Below, piece by piece: positions 39,466 to 48,750 of a stretch of 64,000 bases of DNA (positions are counted from its first letter, which is position 1; the number at the start of each line of letters is the position of its first letter). The notes under the pieces are model-generated. The model was not told where the DNA came from. It was given only the letters and a program-made list of their open reading frames with translations, and made no database searches. Position numbers and translations under genes: made by a program. Source of the DNA: Flavobacteriales bacterium UBA6772 (GTDB taxonomy: Bacteria > Bacteroidota > Bacteroidia > Flavobacteriales > Flavobacteriaceae); contig CAJIYW010000009.1 in NCBI GenBank assembly GCA_905181765.1, positions 33,003 through 97,002 on the forward strand, given 5' to 3'.

Positions 39466-39485
39466 TTAGATTTAAATTTTAAATT

Positions 39486-39519
39486 AAAAAGCCAAAACAA
39501 TTCTGTTTTGGCTTTTTTT
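39486..39519 (+). terminator. Terminator after the subtilase gene
   Basis: A 14-base perfect stem (39486-39499 with 39504-39517) with a four-base loop ends in a T run. It starts 21 bases after the stop codon. Confidence 0.88.
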
Positions 39520-39606
39520 ATAATTAGAAATTATAGCGGTTGTTGCCATGTCTATTATAAGTTGTTATTTTAATTATTACCTTTAACCAAATTAAAATTT
39601 CTTTTT

Positions 39607-41083
39607 ATGGAATATGGATTTCTTTCAGTAATACCGCCAATTGTTGCTATTATTTTAGCTTTGAAAACAAAACAGGTTTACATAGCACTTTTGTTTGGTA
39701 TTTGGTTTTCTTGGTTAATTGTAGAGGGCTGGAATCCGTTAGCGGGAACCTTGGCAATGATTGAGGGCATGGTAAATGTTTTTCAATCTAAAGGAAACAC
39801 AAGAACCATTATGTTTAGTGCTTTAGTGGGTGCGTTGCTAATTTTTATACAATACTCTAGAGGTGTAGAGGGTTTTATTAATATTATAAACAGAAAGCTG
39901 AGTAAAATTAGAAGAAAAGAAATCGGGGTATAGCCGGGTAATGGTTCAGGTATTAGCAATATGTACTGGCTTACTTTTATTTGTAGAAACCAGTATAAGC
40001 TCTTTAACTGTTGGTACTTTATACAGACCTATTTTTGATAAATTAGGAATTCCTAGAGAAAAACTAGCGTATATAGCAGATTCTAGTTCTGCACCATCTT
40101 CTATTTTAATCCCTTTTAATGCCTGGGGTGCATTTATTATGGGATTGTTGTTAACACAAGGCATAGAACAACCGTTTTCGATCATGATAGCGTCTATTAA
40201 ATATAATTTTTACCCATTACTGGCAATTGTTATTGTTTTCATTGTTATTCTGACAAAAAAAGATTTTGGACCGATGAAAAAGGCTGAAAAAAGAACCAAA
40301 GAAACCGGTGCGTTAATGAACCCTAATTCGAAGCCTATGGTTTCAGACGCTGTTACTTCATTTCCGCCAAAAGAAGGAATTGAAGCCAAGGCTTATAACA
40401 TGATTGTGCCGCTTTTGGTGATGGTTTTTATGATGCCAGTTAATTTAATTTATACAGGTTGGGGCGCTGTTGAAAACGCATCATCTTTGTTAAATCATGC
40501 TTCACAAGCCATTGGAAAGGGTTCTGGGTCGTCGTCTGTTTTATATGCGGTAATTACCGCTTTATTGGTTGCTATGATTATGTATTTCATACAAGGGATT
40601 ATGAAGCCAAAAGAAGCGATTACTTTGACTTTAAAAGGAATTAGCGAGCTTATGCCTTTAGCGTTGTTAATGTTGTTAGCGTTTGCTATTGGAGACGCTT
40701 GTAAGGTTTTAGATACAGGTAATTATGTTGCTAATATTACAGAAAGCTGGTTGTCTCCAGAATTATTACCTGCAGTAGTTTTTATAGTGAGTTCTTTTAT
40801 TGCATTTTCTACAGGAACTTCTTGGGGAACTTTCGCAATTATGTTGGCAATTTCAATTCCAATGGCAAATATGCACGGTTCTGATATAACTATTATCGTC
40901 GCTGCAACTTTAGGTGGGGGAATTTTTGGAGACCATTGTTCGCCAATTTCAGATACGTCTATTATTTCTTCTATGGCATCTGCTAGCGACCACATAGATC
41001 ACGTAAAAACACAATTACCATATGCACTTATTGGCGGTACGTTTACGGTTTTTATGTATTTAATAATTGGTTTTTTTGGGTGA
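39607..41083 (+). pseudogene. NhaC-type Na+/H+ antiporter, split by a one-base frameshift
   Basis: The first part (39607-39933) encodes 'PPIVAIILALKTKQVYIALL' and three membrane helices. The second (39941-41083) continues with 'VETSISSLTVGTLYRP', 'SSSAPSSILIPFNAWGA', 'FSTGTSWGTFAIMLAI' and 'GGGIFGDHCSPISDTSIISS', hallmarks of the NhaC/YuiF antiporter family. The break is in an A/G-rich stretch near 39915-39925, where a one-base change gives 'RRKKSGYSRVMVQV' and a protein of about 490 residues with roughly 11 helices. I expect the real gene to be intact; the break is probably a base-count error in an A run. Confidence 0.82.
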
Positions 41084-41088
41084 TACTT

Positions 41089-41484
41089 TTACTCCGCTAA
41101 AATTCCTCGTTTTTTAATTTCATCAATTACATGCAAGGCACTTTCTTTAACTGTGTTTTTTTTGAAGAGAAATGTTTTTTCACACAATGTATTTCCTTCG
41201 AAAAAAGTAACTTGAAAACGGTTATGGAGCTTGAATAGTTCTGGTTGAATATACTCAATTTTAGCAAAAGAGTTTGCTGGTAAAATAGCTAGTTTTTTGC
41301 GCAACAAAGAGGTTGTTTTTGTTTCAGAAAAACCCTGAGAAACAATTACAAGCATTTCTAAAGGCACGCTTTTATTGTTAATAAGGTAAACGTTCCAGTC
41401 GTCAGTTTTATAAATATCGTTGTATTCATAAACCATTGCCATTTCTACCCCGCTAACTTCTGGTATTTGTATGTCTTTTTTCAA
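41089..41484 (-). CDS. Conserved hypothetical protein downstream of pheS
   Basis: I do not recognise this 131-residue protein. It is soluble, with alternating beta segments such as 'NDIYKTDDWNVYLINNKSV' and 'PLEMLVIVSQGFSETKTT', and a C-terminal helix 'TVKESALHVIDEIKKRGIL'. There is no signal peptide, membrane helix or known catalytic motif. It is the last of three minus-strand genes headed by pheS, with a 32-base gap to the DUF6881-like gene, so it is probably in the same operon. The role is unknown. Confidence 0.6.
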   Translation of the reverse strand: MKKDIQIPEVSGVEMAMVYEYNDIYKTDDWNVYLINNKSVPLEMLVIVSQGFSETKTTSLLRKKLAILPANSFAKIEYIQPELFKLHNRFQVTFFEGNTLCEKTFLFKKNTVKESALHVIDEIKKRGILAE

Positions 41485-41516
41485 CGATGCAGTACTTATT
41501 TAAGAGTCTATATAAT

Positions 41517-41774
41517 TTACCAAAGGCTATAAAAAGTTTCTTTAGAGACTGCATCGCCATCACAATCATCAATGGTTAATGCTCCCTCACACAAACCACC
41601 AAATTCGTCTTCTTGCTTCTCTAAATCGTATTTTGTAACCTTTCCGTTTTTATAAACTGTAATTTGTTTTAAAACTTCATCAACAGCATTCGTTTCAAAA
41701 TACCAAGTAGAGGTTCCCCAACTTGCATATTCATCGTCTCTTTCTTCGTCCCAAATCTGTGTAAAGTAGTTCAT
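41517..41774 (-). CDS. Small acidic protein, possibly DUF6881-like
   Basis: This 85-residue protein is rich in Asp/Glu and Trp/Tyr ('WGTSTWYFETNAVDEV', 'ITVYKNGKVTKYDLEKQ', 'VSKETFYSLW'). The layout (an aromatic N-terminal strand, a 'dG.v..Y' strand and a C-terminal '.eeF..lW') recalls the DUF6881 family; this is a tentative match from memory. The start ATG overlaps the pheS stop by one base (TAATG), which indicates translational coupling. The function is unknown. Confidence 0.6.
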   Translation of the reverse strand: MNYFTQIWDEERDDEYASWGTSTWYFETNAVDEVLKQITVYKNGKVTKYDLEKQEDEFGGLCEGALTIDDCDGDAVSKETFYSLW

Positions 41775-42793
41775 TATATAACTGATTTAAATTGTTCCAA
41801 GAAACGTTTGTCATTTTCGTAAAACATTCTAATATCTGGTATTTGATACAGTAACATTGCAATGCGTTCTATGCCCATTCCGAATGCATAACCAGAGTAC
41901 TTTGTTGGATCTATATTTGCGTTTTTTAGTACGTTAGGATCTACCATACCACAGCCCATAATTTCTAACCAACCAGTTCCTTTTGTAATTCTATAATCTG
42001 TTTCTGTCTCTAAGCCCCAATAGATGTCTACCTCTGCACTTGGCTCTGTAAACGGGAAATATGAAGGGCGTAGTCTAATTTTAGATTTTCCAAACATCTC
42101 TTTTGTAAAGTATAAAAGCGTTTGTTTTAAATCAGCAAAAGAAACATCTGTATCTATATACAGACCTTCCACTTGGTGAAAAATACAGTGTGCTCTTGCA
42201 GAAATATCCTCATTTCTAAAAACTCTACCAGGAGAAATTGTTCTAATAGGAGGTTTATTTTCTTCCATATAACGCACTTGTACAGAAGAAGTATGTGTTC
42301 TTAGTAAAATATCTGGATCTTGTTCAATGAAGAAGGTGTCTTGCATGTCTCTTGCAGGATGATGCGCTGGTAGATTTAATGCTGTAAAGTTATGCCAATC
42401 ATCTTCAATTTCTGGACCTTCAGAAACCGTAAAACCAATTTTATTAAAAACTTCAATAATTCGATTTCTTACCAATGAGATAGGGTGTCTAGAACCTAGG
42501 TTAATTGGTTCAGACGGTCTTGTTAAATCTCCATAAAAAGACTTATCACTTGAACTGCTTTCTAAAGTATCTGTTAATTCTGCAACTTTATCTTCTGCAG
42601 ACTTCTTTAAAGTATTTAAAGCTTGACCGAAATCTTTACGAGACGCAGGAGCTACATTTTTAAATTCTGCAAAAAGGTCTTTTAACAAACCCTTGCTTCC
42701 TAAAAACTTAATTCTAAATGTTTCTACTTCATCTTTGGTGTTTGCTTTAAAAGCCTGTACATCACCAATAAGCTCTTTTACTTTATCTAACAT
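41774..42793 (-). CDS. pheS: Phenylalanine--tRNA ligase alpha subunit
   Basis: This 339-residue class II synthetase subunit forms an alpha2-beta2 enzyme with PheT, whose gene is not here. The N-terminal coiled coil (about residues 1-85) binds tRNA. The catalytic domain has motif 2 '[20 protein letters not shown]' and motif 3 '[20 protein letters not shown]', plus '[16 protein letters not shown]'. All are intact and the length is normal. Confidence 0.97.
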   Translation of the reverse strand: MLDKVKELIGDVQAFKANTKDEVETFRIKFLGSKGLLKDLFAEFKNVAPASRKDFGQALNTLKKSAEDKVAELTDTLESSSSDKSFYGDLTRPSEPINLGSRHPISLVRNRIIEVFNKIGFTVSEGPEIEDDWHNFTALNLPAHHPARDMQDTFFIEQDPDILLRTHTSSVQVRYMEENKPPIRTISPGRVFRNEDISARAHCIFHQVEGLYIDTDVSFADLKQTLLYFTKEMFGKSKIRLRPSYFPFTEPSAEVDIYWGLETETDYRITKGTGWLEIMGCGMVDPNVLKNANIDPTKYSGYAFGMGIERIAMLLYQIPDIRMFYENDKRFLEQFKSVI

Positions 42794-42928
42794 TTTCGGG
42801 TAAAATTAAGGTACAAATTTAGTGTTTTTTTTAGCGTTTTATCTATCTAAGGTCAATAAAACAATATGTGTATTCGAAATCGATTGAAATAAGGTGATTT
42901 GAGGAATAAATAATTATTGTTTTTTTAA

Positions 42929-42956
42929 TTGCGGATTCAGAAATTAACTATCTTTG
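42929..42956 (+). promoter_or_regulatory. gdhA promoter
   Basis: TTG (42929-42931), 17 bases, then TATCTTTG (42949-42956): a complete TTG-N17-TAnnTTTG promoter, leaving a 33-base leader before the ATG at 42990. Confidence 0.75.
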
Positions 42957-42989
42957 TAGCCGGTAAATTTTATTAAATTCCTAAAAAAT

Positions 42990-44345
42990 ATGGTGAAAAA
43001 AGAAGAATTAAAGATAAATGAGTTTATGGAAATGGTTACAAAAAGAAATAACCATGAGCCAGAATTCTTACAGGCAGTGCAAGAAGTTGCAGAAACTGTA
43101 ATTCCGTATATCGCAAATAACGATATTTATAGTGGAAAAAATATTTTATTAAGAATGGTAGAGCCAGAAAGATTAATTTCTTTTAGAGTTTCTTGGGTAG
43201 ATGATGCTGGTGAAATACAAGTAAATAGAGGGTATAGAATTCAAATGAATTCTGCAATAGGACCTTATAAAGGAGGTTTGCGTTTTCATCCTTCTGTGAA
43301 TGCAAGCATTCTAAAGTTTTTAGCTTTTGAGCAAGTCTTTAAAAACTCTTTAACAACCTTACCAATGGGTGGAGGAAAAGGAGGTTCTGATTTTGATCCA
43401 AAAGAAAAATCAGATAATGAAATTATGCGTTTTTGTCACGCTTTTATGAGTGAATTATATAGACACATTGGACATAATACAGATGTTCCTGCCGGAGATA
43501 TTGGTGTTGGAGCAAGAGAAATTGGTTTTATGTTTGGTATGTACAAAAAATTAAACAACACATTTACGGGTGTTTTAACCGGTAAAGGTGCATCTTGGGG
43601 TGGTTCTTTAATTAGACCAGAGGCAACAGGGTATGGGACAGTATATTTTGCGCAGAACATGTTAATGCGTAAAAACGATTCTTTTAAAGGTAAAAAAGTA
43701 GTTATTTCTGGTTCTGGAAACGTAGCGCAGTATGCGGCGGAAAAAGCGATAGAATTAGGAGCTACTGTTTTAACATTATCAGATTCTAAAGGCTATATTC
43801 ATGACGCAGATGGTATAAATTCAGAAAAATTAAAACACGTTATGTTTATTAAAAACGAAAAACGTGGAAGAATTAGTGAATACGTAGCTAAGTATCCAAA
43901 TGCGAAATTTATTGCAGGAGAAAGACCTTGGTCTGTAAAATGTGATATTGCTTTGCCATGTGCAACGCAAAATGAATTAAATGGAGACGAAGCAAAAGCA
44001 CTAGTTGCAAATGGTTGTATGTGTGTTTCTGAAGGAGCAAATATGCCTTCTATGCCAGAAGCAATTCACGAATTTCAAAAAGCAAAAATCTTATTTGCTC
44101 CAGGAAAAGCGAGTAATGCGGGTGGTGTTGCAACGTCTGGTTTAGAAATGAGTCAGAATTCATTGCGTTTAAGTTGGTCTCGTAAAGAGGTAGATGATAA
44201 ATTAAAAGATATTATGGAAGACATTCACGATTCTTGTGTAGAATACGGAGAAAACGAAGACGGAACGATAGATTATATTAAAGGTGCAAATATTGCTGGT
44301 TTTGTAAAGGTTGCAGACGCCATGTTAGCGCAAGGTGTTGTGTAA
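42990..44345 (+). CDS. gdhA: Glutamate dehydrogenase (NADP-specific type)
   Basis: This 451-residue hexameric-type enzyme interconverts glutamate and 2-oxoglutarate plus ammonium. Substrate motifs 'GPYKGGLRFHPSVNASIL', 'PMGGGKGGSDFDPKEKSDNE' and 'VPAGDIGVGAREIG' are present, followed by the Rossmann 'VVISGSGNVAQYAAEKA' (about residue 232). Length and motifs fit the bacterial NADPH-dependent class used for ammonium assimilation. It has its own consensus promoter and terminator. Confidence 0.96.
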   Translation: MVKKEELKINEFMEMVTKRNNHEPEFLQAVQEVAETVIPYIANNDIYSGKNILLRMVEPERLISFRVSWVDDAGEIQVNRGYRIQMNSAIGPYKGGLRFHPSVNASILKFLAFEQVFKNSLTTLPMGGGKGGSDFDPKEKSDNEIMRFCHAFMSELYRHIGHNTDVPAGDIGVGAREIGFMFGMYKKLNNTFTGVLTGKGASWGGSLIRPEATGYGTVYFAQNMLMRKNDSFKGKKVVISGSGNVAQYAAEKAIELGATVLTLSDSKGYIHDADGINSEKLKHVMFIKNEKRGRISEYVAKYPNAKFIAGERPWSVKCDIALPCATQNELNGDEAKALVANGCMCVSEGANMPSMPEAIHEFQKAKILFAPGKASNAGGVATSGLEMSQNSLRLSWSRKEVDDKLKDIMEDIHDSCVEYGENEDGTIDYIKGANIAGFVKVADAMLAQGVV

Positions 44346-44375
44346 CTAGTTGAGAATTTAAAGAAAATAGAATAT

Positions 44376-44407
44376 AAACGCATCAAATTTTTTGATGCGT
44401 TTTTTTT
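44376..44407 (+). terminator. Terminator after gdhA
   Basis: A 12-base perfect stem, AAACGCATCAAA (44376-44387) with TTTGATGCGTTT (44391-44402), a three-base loop, and then a T run to 44407. Confidence 0.9.
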
Positions 44408-44457
44408 GTGCAACTTATTTTTAAAAGTGATATTTACCAAACTTATTTTTTTATAAA

Positions 44458-45078
44458 TGATTCTTATTTCTCTTTTTTTCTTCGGATTTTTCTCCTCTTT
44501 TATAGGCTCTATAACACCTAGTATGTTAAACATGACAGCCATAAAGGTTAGTTTAGAAAAAGGAATAGAAGCATCTAAAAAATACGCTCTTAGGTGTTTC
44601 TCTCGTTGCAATTCCGCAAGTAGTTATTGCTGTTATTTTAACCAAGTACATTGCAGAAAACCCGACAATACTAGAAACCTTAGAAAAAGTAGGAATTGTT
44701 ATTTTTATAGGACTGTCTTATTATTTCTATAACGAATCTAAGAAAGGAAAAATTAAAACAGAAAGCATAAAGTCTAAAAAGGAAAACCCTTTTTTAACAG
44801 GAATTACTTTATCCTTTTTAAACATGTTTGCCATTCCTTTTTTCTGCGGAATTATTGTTGCTTTAGATCTTTTCGAACTTTTTAGTTTTGAGGTTTTCCC
44901 TATCTTCTTTTTTATTTTAGGCACTATACTTGGTACTTTTTGTATCCTTTTTGTGTATGCAAGATTTGCAAATATAATTCAGCAAAAAACAGGAAAACTA
45001 ACAAAAGACATCAATATTATTTTAAGTGTTTTAACCGCTTTAGTTGCTGTTATAACATTTATAAAACTATTTATTTAA
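44458..45078 (+). pseudogene. LysE-family exporter, one-base frameshift
   Basis: The N-terminal part reads 'LFFFGFFSSFIGSITPSMLN' (LysE/RhtB-type first helix, with Gly/Pro motif). The frame breaks near 44591 and continues as 'GVSLVAIPQVVIAVILTKYI', 'VIFIGLSYYFYNESKKGK', 'NPFLTGITLSFLNMFAIPFF' and 'VLTALVAVITFIKLFI' to the stop at 45078. Removing one base near 44591 ('YALGVSL') gives about 206 residues with six membrane helices. The hydrolase gene begins 6 bases after the end. The family is inferred to export amino acids or similar solutes. Confidence 0.75.
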
Positions 45079-45084
45079 AGAAAA

Positions 45085-45924
45085 ATGCGCACTATAAAAG
45101 ATATAATTATTGAAGGAAGACACAACAAACCAATTGTAACAGATGTTTTTTATGAAGAAACGAGTCAACCAAAAAAAGTAGTTATTTTTTGTCACGGGTA
45201 TAAAGGCTTTAAAGATTGGGGCGCTTGGAACTTAATGGCAGAAGTATTTGCAAAAGCAAATTTTTTCTTCATTAAATTTAATTTTTCTCATAATGGAGGC
45301 ACCGCAGAAGACTCCATAGATTTTCCAGATTTAGAAGCTTTTGGAAACAATAATTACACAAAAGAATTAGATGATTTAGAAAGTGTTTTAGATTGGATTT
45401 CTAACAATTCTGATTATAAACACGAAGTAGATATTCACGATATTTCAATTATTGGGCATAGTAGAGGTGGTGGAATTGTACTTTTAAAAGCAACGGAAGA
45501 CAACCGTGTTAAGAAAGTGGTTTCTTTGGCAGGAGTTTCAGATTATGAATGTAGATTTCCAAAAGAATCGAATTTTCAAGAATGGGCTAAAAAAGGTGTT
45601 TTTTATGTGAAAAACGGACGAACTAAGCAAGAAATGCCTCATTTTTATCAATTTTACAAAGATTTTGATAAAAACAAAAAACGATTAAACATCGAAAATG
45701 CCACCCGAAACTTAGAGATTCCACAGCTAATAATTCATGGAAATAAAGACACAACAGTTTTAATTAAAGAGGCTGAAAGTTTGCATAAATGGAATTCTAA
45801 AAGCATTTTTAAGGTGATAGAAAATGCAGATCATGTTTTTAATGTTTCTCACCCCTGGAAAGAAGAGGTGTTATCTAAAGAGCTGCAAAGAGCAACAAAT
45901 ATTTGTGTTGATTTTTGTAGCTAG
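45085..45924 (+). CDS. Cytoplasmic alpha/beta hydrolase
   Basis: This 279-residue protein has the oxyanion-hole region 'VVIFCHGYKGFKDWGAWNL' (about residues 31-49), the nucleophile elbow 'IIGHSRGGGIVLLKA' (Ser near 130) and late acidic/His residues in 'IHGNKDTTVL' and 'ENADHVFNVSHPW'. No signal peptide is seen. The substrate is unknown; acyl-ester or dienelactone-like hydrolysis is possible. It sits 6 bases after the LysE-type gene and is probably cotranscribed. Confidence 0.85.
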   Translation: MRTIKDIIIEGRHNKPIVTDVFYEETSQPKKVVIFCHGYKGFKDWGAWNLMAEVFAKANFFFIKFNFSHNGGTAEDSIDFPDLEAFGNNNYTKELDDLESVLDWISNNSDYKHEVDIHDISIIGHSRGGGIVLLKATEDNRVKKVVSLAGVSDYECRFPKESNFQEWAKKGVFYVKNGRTKQEMPHFYQFYKDFDKNKKRLNIENATRNLEIPQLIIHGNKDTTVLIKEAESLHKWNSKSIFKVIENADHVFNVSHPWKEEVLSKELQRATNICVDFCS

Positions 45925-45993
45925 TTTTTAAAAGAAAAATAAAACAGGATAGATTCTTATCTGTTCAGGAATAACATCGAGCCTCTTTTTTCG

Positions 45994-46001
45994 TATTTTT
46001 G
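45994..46001 (+). promoter_or_regulatory. Putative -7 box immediately upstream of dinB
   Basis: TATTTTTG matches TAnnTTTG and ends four bases before the dinB ATG at 46006, the same layout as at tatA. No -33 TTG is seen at normal spacing. No LexA-type palindrome is obvious nearby. Confidence 0.4.
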
Positions 46002-46005
46002 ATAG

Positions 46006-47088
46006 ATGGAATTGCTACCTCCTTTTAGAAAAATAATTCATGTAGATATGGATGCCTTTTATGCATCTGTAGCAGAATTAGACAATCCAGAATTAAGAGG
46101 TAAAGCTATTGCTGTTGGCGGAAGTGAAGAAAGAGGGGTGGTTTCTGCGGCAAGCTATGAAGCAAGAAAATTTGGCGTTAAATCTGCTATGAGCAGTTTT
46201 TTAGCCAAACAAAAATGTCCACATCTTATTTTTGTAAAATCAGATTTTGAGAGATACAAAGAGCTCTCTTTAAAAATTAGAGCAATTTTTTACGAATATA
46301 CAGATCTGGTAGAGCCGCTTTCGTTAGATGAAGCATACTTAGATGTTACAGAAAATAAGAAAGGGAATCCGTCTGCAAATGACATTGCGAGAGAAATTAG
46401 AGCACGCATATACACAGAAACTGGTTTAAGGGCTTCTGCAGGAATTTCAATTAATAAATTTATAGCAAAAGTAGCATCAGATATTAACAAACCAAACGGA
46501 CAAAAAACAATTCATCCAGAAGAGGTGCTTCAGTTTTTAGAAGAGTTGCCGGTTAATAAATTTTATGGTGTCGGTAAAGTTACCGCATCAAAAATGTATA
46601 ATTTAGGGATATTTAAAGGGAAGGATTTAAAGAAAAAACCTTTAGAAGAATTGGTAAAGTCGTTCGGTAAATCTGGCACGCATTATTACAATATAGTGAG
46701 AGGCATTCATAATAGTGCTGTTAAACCAAATAGAATACGCAAGTCTATTGCCGCAGAAAGAACGTTTAGCGAAAACCTTTCATCAGAAATTTTTATGATA
46801 GAACGGCTAGATAAGATTGCCGATGAGTTGGAAAAGCGCATGAAAAAAACAGATACCAAAGGCAAAACGATTACTTTAAAAATAAAATACTCAGACTTTA
46901 CACAACAAACAAGAAGTAAAACAAAAGGAAATTTTATGCAGACAAAAGAGGAGTTTTTTCCTGTGGTAAAAGAACTTTTATATCAAGATAAATTAGTAAA
47001 TTCTGTTCGTTTATTAGGGGTGTCTTTTGGAAATTTAAATACAGAAGAAGTCGTTCCGTTTTGGGTGCAATTACAATTTGAATTCTGA
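46006..47088 (+). CDS. dinB: DNA polymerase IV (Y family)
   Basis: This 360-residue translesion polymerase has the palm metal ligands in 'IIHVDMDAFYASVAELDNP' (about residues 11-28) and 'EPLSLDEAYLDVTE' (about 103-116). It also has the thumb/HhH region 'KFYGVGKVTASKMYNLGI' and a little-finger domain 'KTITLKIKYSDFTQQTRSKT'. The C-terminus lacks an obvious QL-x-L-F clamp-binding motif; it ends 'PFWVQLQFEF', where 'QLQFEF' may serve. Confidence 0.95.
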   Translation: MELLPPFRKIIHVDMDAFYASVAELDNPELRGKAIAVGGSEERGVVSAASYEARKFGVKSAMSSFLAKQKCPHLIFVKSDFERYKELSLKIRAIFYEYTDLVEPLSLDEAYLDVTENKKGNPSANDIAREIRARIYTETGLRASAGISINKFIAKVASDINKPNGQKTIHPEEVLQFLEELPVNKFYGVGKVTASKMYNLGIFKGKDLKKKPLEELVKSFGKSGTHYYNIVRGIHNSAVKPNRIRKSIAAERTFSENLSSEIFMIERLDKIADELEKRMKKTDTKGKTITLKIKYSDFTQQTRSKTKGNFMQTKEEFFPVVKELLYQDKLVNSVRLLGVSFGNLNTEEVVPFWVQLQFEF

Positions 47089-47098
47089 TAGGACGTGC

Positions 47099-47164
47099 CG
47101 TTACAAAGGGCTGTAATAAAACAATCTATTTATAAATTAACAGATTGCTTCATTTTTTGTAACG
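47099..47164. repeat. Nested inverted repeat between dinB and the GNAT gene
   Basis: The outer arms CGTTACAAA (47099-47107) and TTTGTAACG (47156-47164) are perfect; the inner arms CAATCT (47122-47127) and AGATTG (47142-47147) pair between them. The structure fills most of the gap. It could be a weak terminator for dinB, with the T run inside the 3' arm, or an RNA structure ahead of the GNAT gene. Confidence 0.45.
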
Positions 47165-47182
47165 ACAAAATTTATATTAAAA

Positions 47183-47637
47183 ATGAATATAAAAACAATA
47201 AGAACTAATTCTAAAAACAAAGATTTTATGAATTTAGTTAAAGAATTAGATGCCTATTTAAAAGATCACAGATGAAGATGAACATGATTTTTACAATCAG
47301 TTTAATAATATTGATGTTTTAAAAGAAGTTGTTGTAACTTATGTTTCTGGAATTGCAGTAGGTTGTGGGGCTATTAAAAAGTTTGACAACAGTGCTGTTG
47401 AGGTGAAAAGAATGTTTGTTTTAAAAGAAAATAGAGGAACCGGTGTTGCGCAAAGATTATTATATGAATTAGAAAGTTGGGCAACAGAGTTAGGGCATAC
47501 AAAAGTGTGTCTTAGAAACAGGAATACGGCAAATTAGAGCGGTGGCATTTTATAAAAAATGCACCTATAAAGTAACACCAAATTACGGACAATATATAGG
47601 CATGGAGAACAGTGTTTGTTTTGAAAAAGAGATCTAA
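47183..47637 (+). pseudogene. GNAT family acetyltransferase with two one-base frameshifts
   Basis: Three frames in turn read 'MNIKTIRTNSKNKDFMNLVK', then 'ITDEDEHDFYNQFNNIDVLK' with 'VKRMFVLKENRGTGVAQRLL' (acetyl-CoA loop), then 'GIRQIRAVAFYKKCTYKVTP' and 'NYGQYIGMENSVCFEKEI'. Together these make a normal flavobacterial GNAT protein of about 150 residues. The breaks are near 47269 and in an A run near 47516; removing one base at each repairs the gene. Its stop codon touches the ATG of the next gene, so it would head the biosynthetic operon. Confidence 0.75.
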
Positions 47638-48750
47638 ATGAAGTATAGTTATTGGGAATTAAAAGAGTGGTTTTCTAACATTGATTTTACAATTGTAGGT
47701 AGTGGTATTGTAGGCTTAAATTGTGCTTTAGAATTAAAGAAAAAACACCCTGCAGCAAAAATTGTAATTCTTGAAAAAGGAATGTTGCCACAAGGCGCAA
47801 GCACAAAAAACGCAGGTTTTGCCTGTTTTGGAAGCCTTTCGGAGCTGATAGATGACTTGAGTTCTCATACAGAACAAGAAGTGTATAATTTGGTAGAAAA
47901 TCGTTGGAAAGGGTTGCAATTATTAAGAAGTAATTTAGTAGATAAAAACATCGATTTTCAACAAAATAAAGGCTTTGAGTTGTGTGATTCTGAAACTTTT
48001 TTTGAGGAGTGTATTTCAAAAAAAGAGGATATTAATAAATTATTAAAACCTATATTTAATAAGGATGTTTTTTCAGTTTCAGACAATACATTTAATTTCA
48101 AAAAAGTACACAATAGGTATATTGTTAATAATTTTGAAGGCCAGATTGATACTGGAAAAATGGGATACGAACTAATACAGAAAGTGCAGAAATTAGGTGT
48201 TAAAATTTTAAATAACATTACTGTTGAAAGTTTCATAGAAGACAATACAGATATTGAAATAATAACAGATAAAATTACCTTTAAAACAACTAAACTTTTT
48301 ATCGCAACCAATGGTTTTGCAAATAAATTATTAGAAGAAAAAGTTCAACCAGCAAGAGCACAGGTGCTCATCACAAAACCAATTAAAAACCTACAAATAA
48401 AAGGAACCTTTCATTTAGACAAAGGGTATTATTATTTTAGAAATATAGACAATCGAATTTTGTTTGGTGGTGGAAGAAACCTAGATTTTAAGACAGAAGA
48501 AACTTCAGAATTTGGGCAAACAGCAATTATTCAAAATGAATTAGAAAATATTTTAAAAACAATTATTTTACCAAATACTTCTTTTGAAATTGAACACAGA
48601 TGGAGTGGGATTATGGGTGTTGGAGATCAGAAAAAAGCCATTGTAAAGCAACTCTCTAATCATGTTTTTTGTGGAGTTCGTTTAGGTGGAATGGGTGTTG
48701 CAATTGGCAGCTTGGTAGGTAAAGAATTAGCAGCATTAATAAATGAATAA
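47638..48750 (+). CDS. FAD-dependent amine-oxidase-like oxidoreductase (DAO family)
   Basis: This 370-residue protein has the FAD-binding 'FTIVGSGIVGLNCALELKKK' (about residues 17-36) with 'IVILEKG'. It also has 'GASTKNAGFACFGSLSELID', a pattern of glycine/D-amino-acid oxidase-type flavoenzymes, and a C-terminal 'FCGVRLGGMGVAIGSLVGKE' closing the FAD site. It overlaps the next gene by 8 bases and starts the tight operon 47638-54819. The substrate is unknown; it may act in the pathway or be a neighbour carried along. Confidence 0.83.
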   Translation: MKYSYWELKEWFSNIDFTIVGSGIVGLNCALELKKKHPAAKIVILEKGMLPQGASTKNAGFACFGSLSELIDDLSSHTEQEVYNLVENRWKGLQLLRSNLVDKNIDFQQNKGFELCDSETFFEECISKKEDINKLLKPIFNKDVFSVSDNTFNFKKVHNRYIVNNFEGQIDTGKMGYELIQKVQKLGVKILNNITVESFIEDNTDIEIITDKITFKTTKLFIATNGFANKLLEEKVQPARAQVLITKPIKNLQIKGTFHLDKGYYYFRNIDNRILFGGGRNLDFKTEETSEFGQTAIIQNELENILKTIILPNTSFEIEHRWSGIMGVGDQKKAIVKQLSNHVFCGVRLGGMGVAIGSLVGKELAALINE

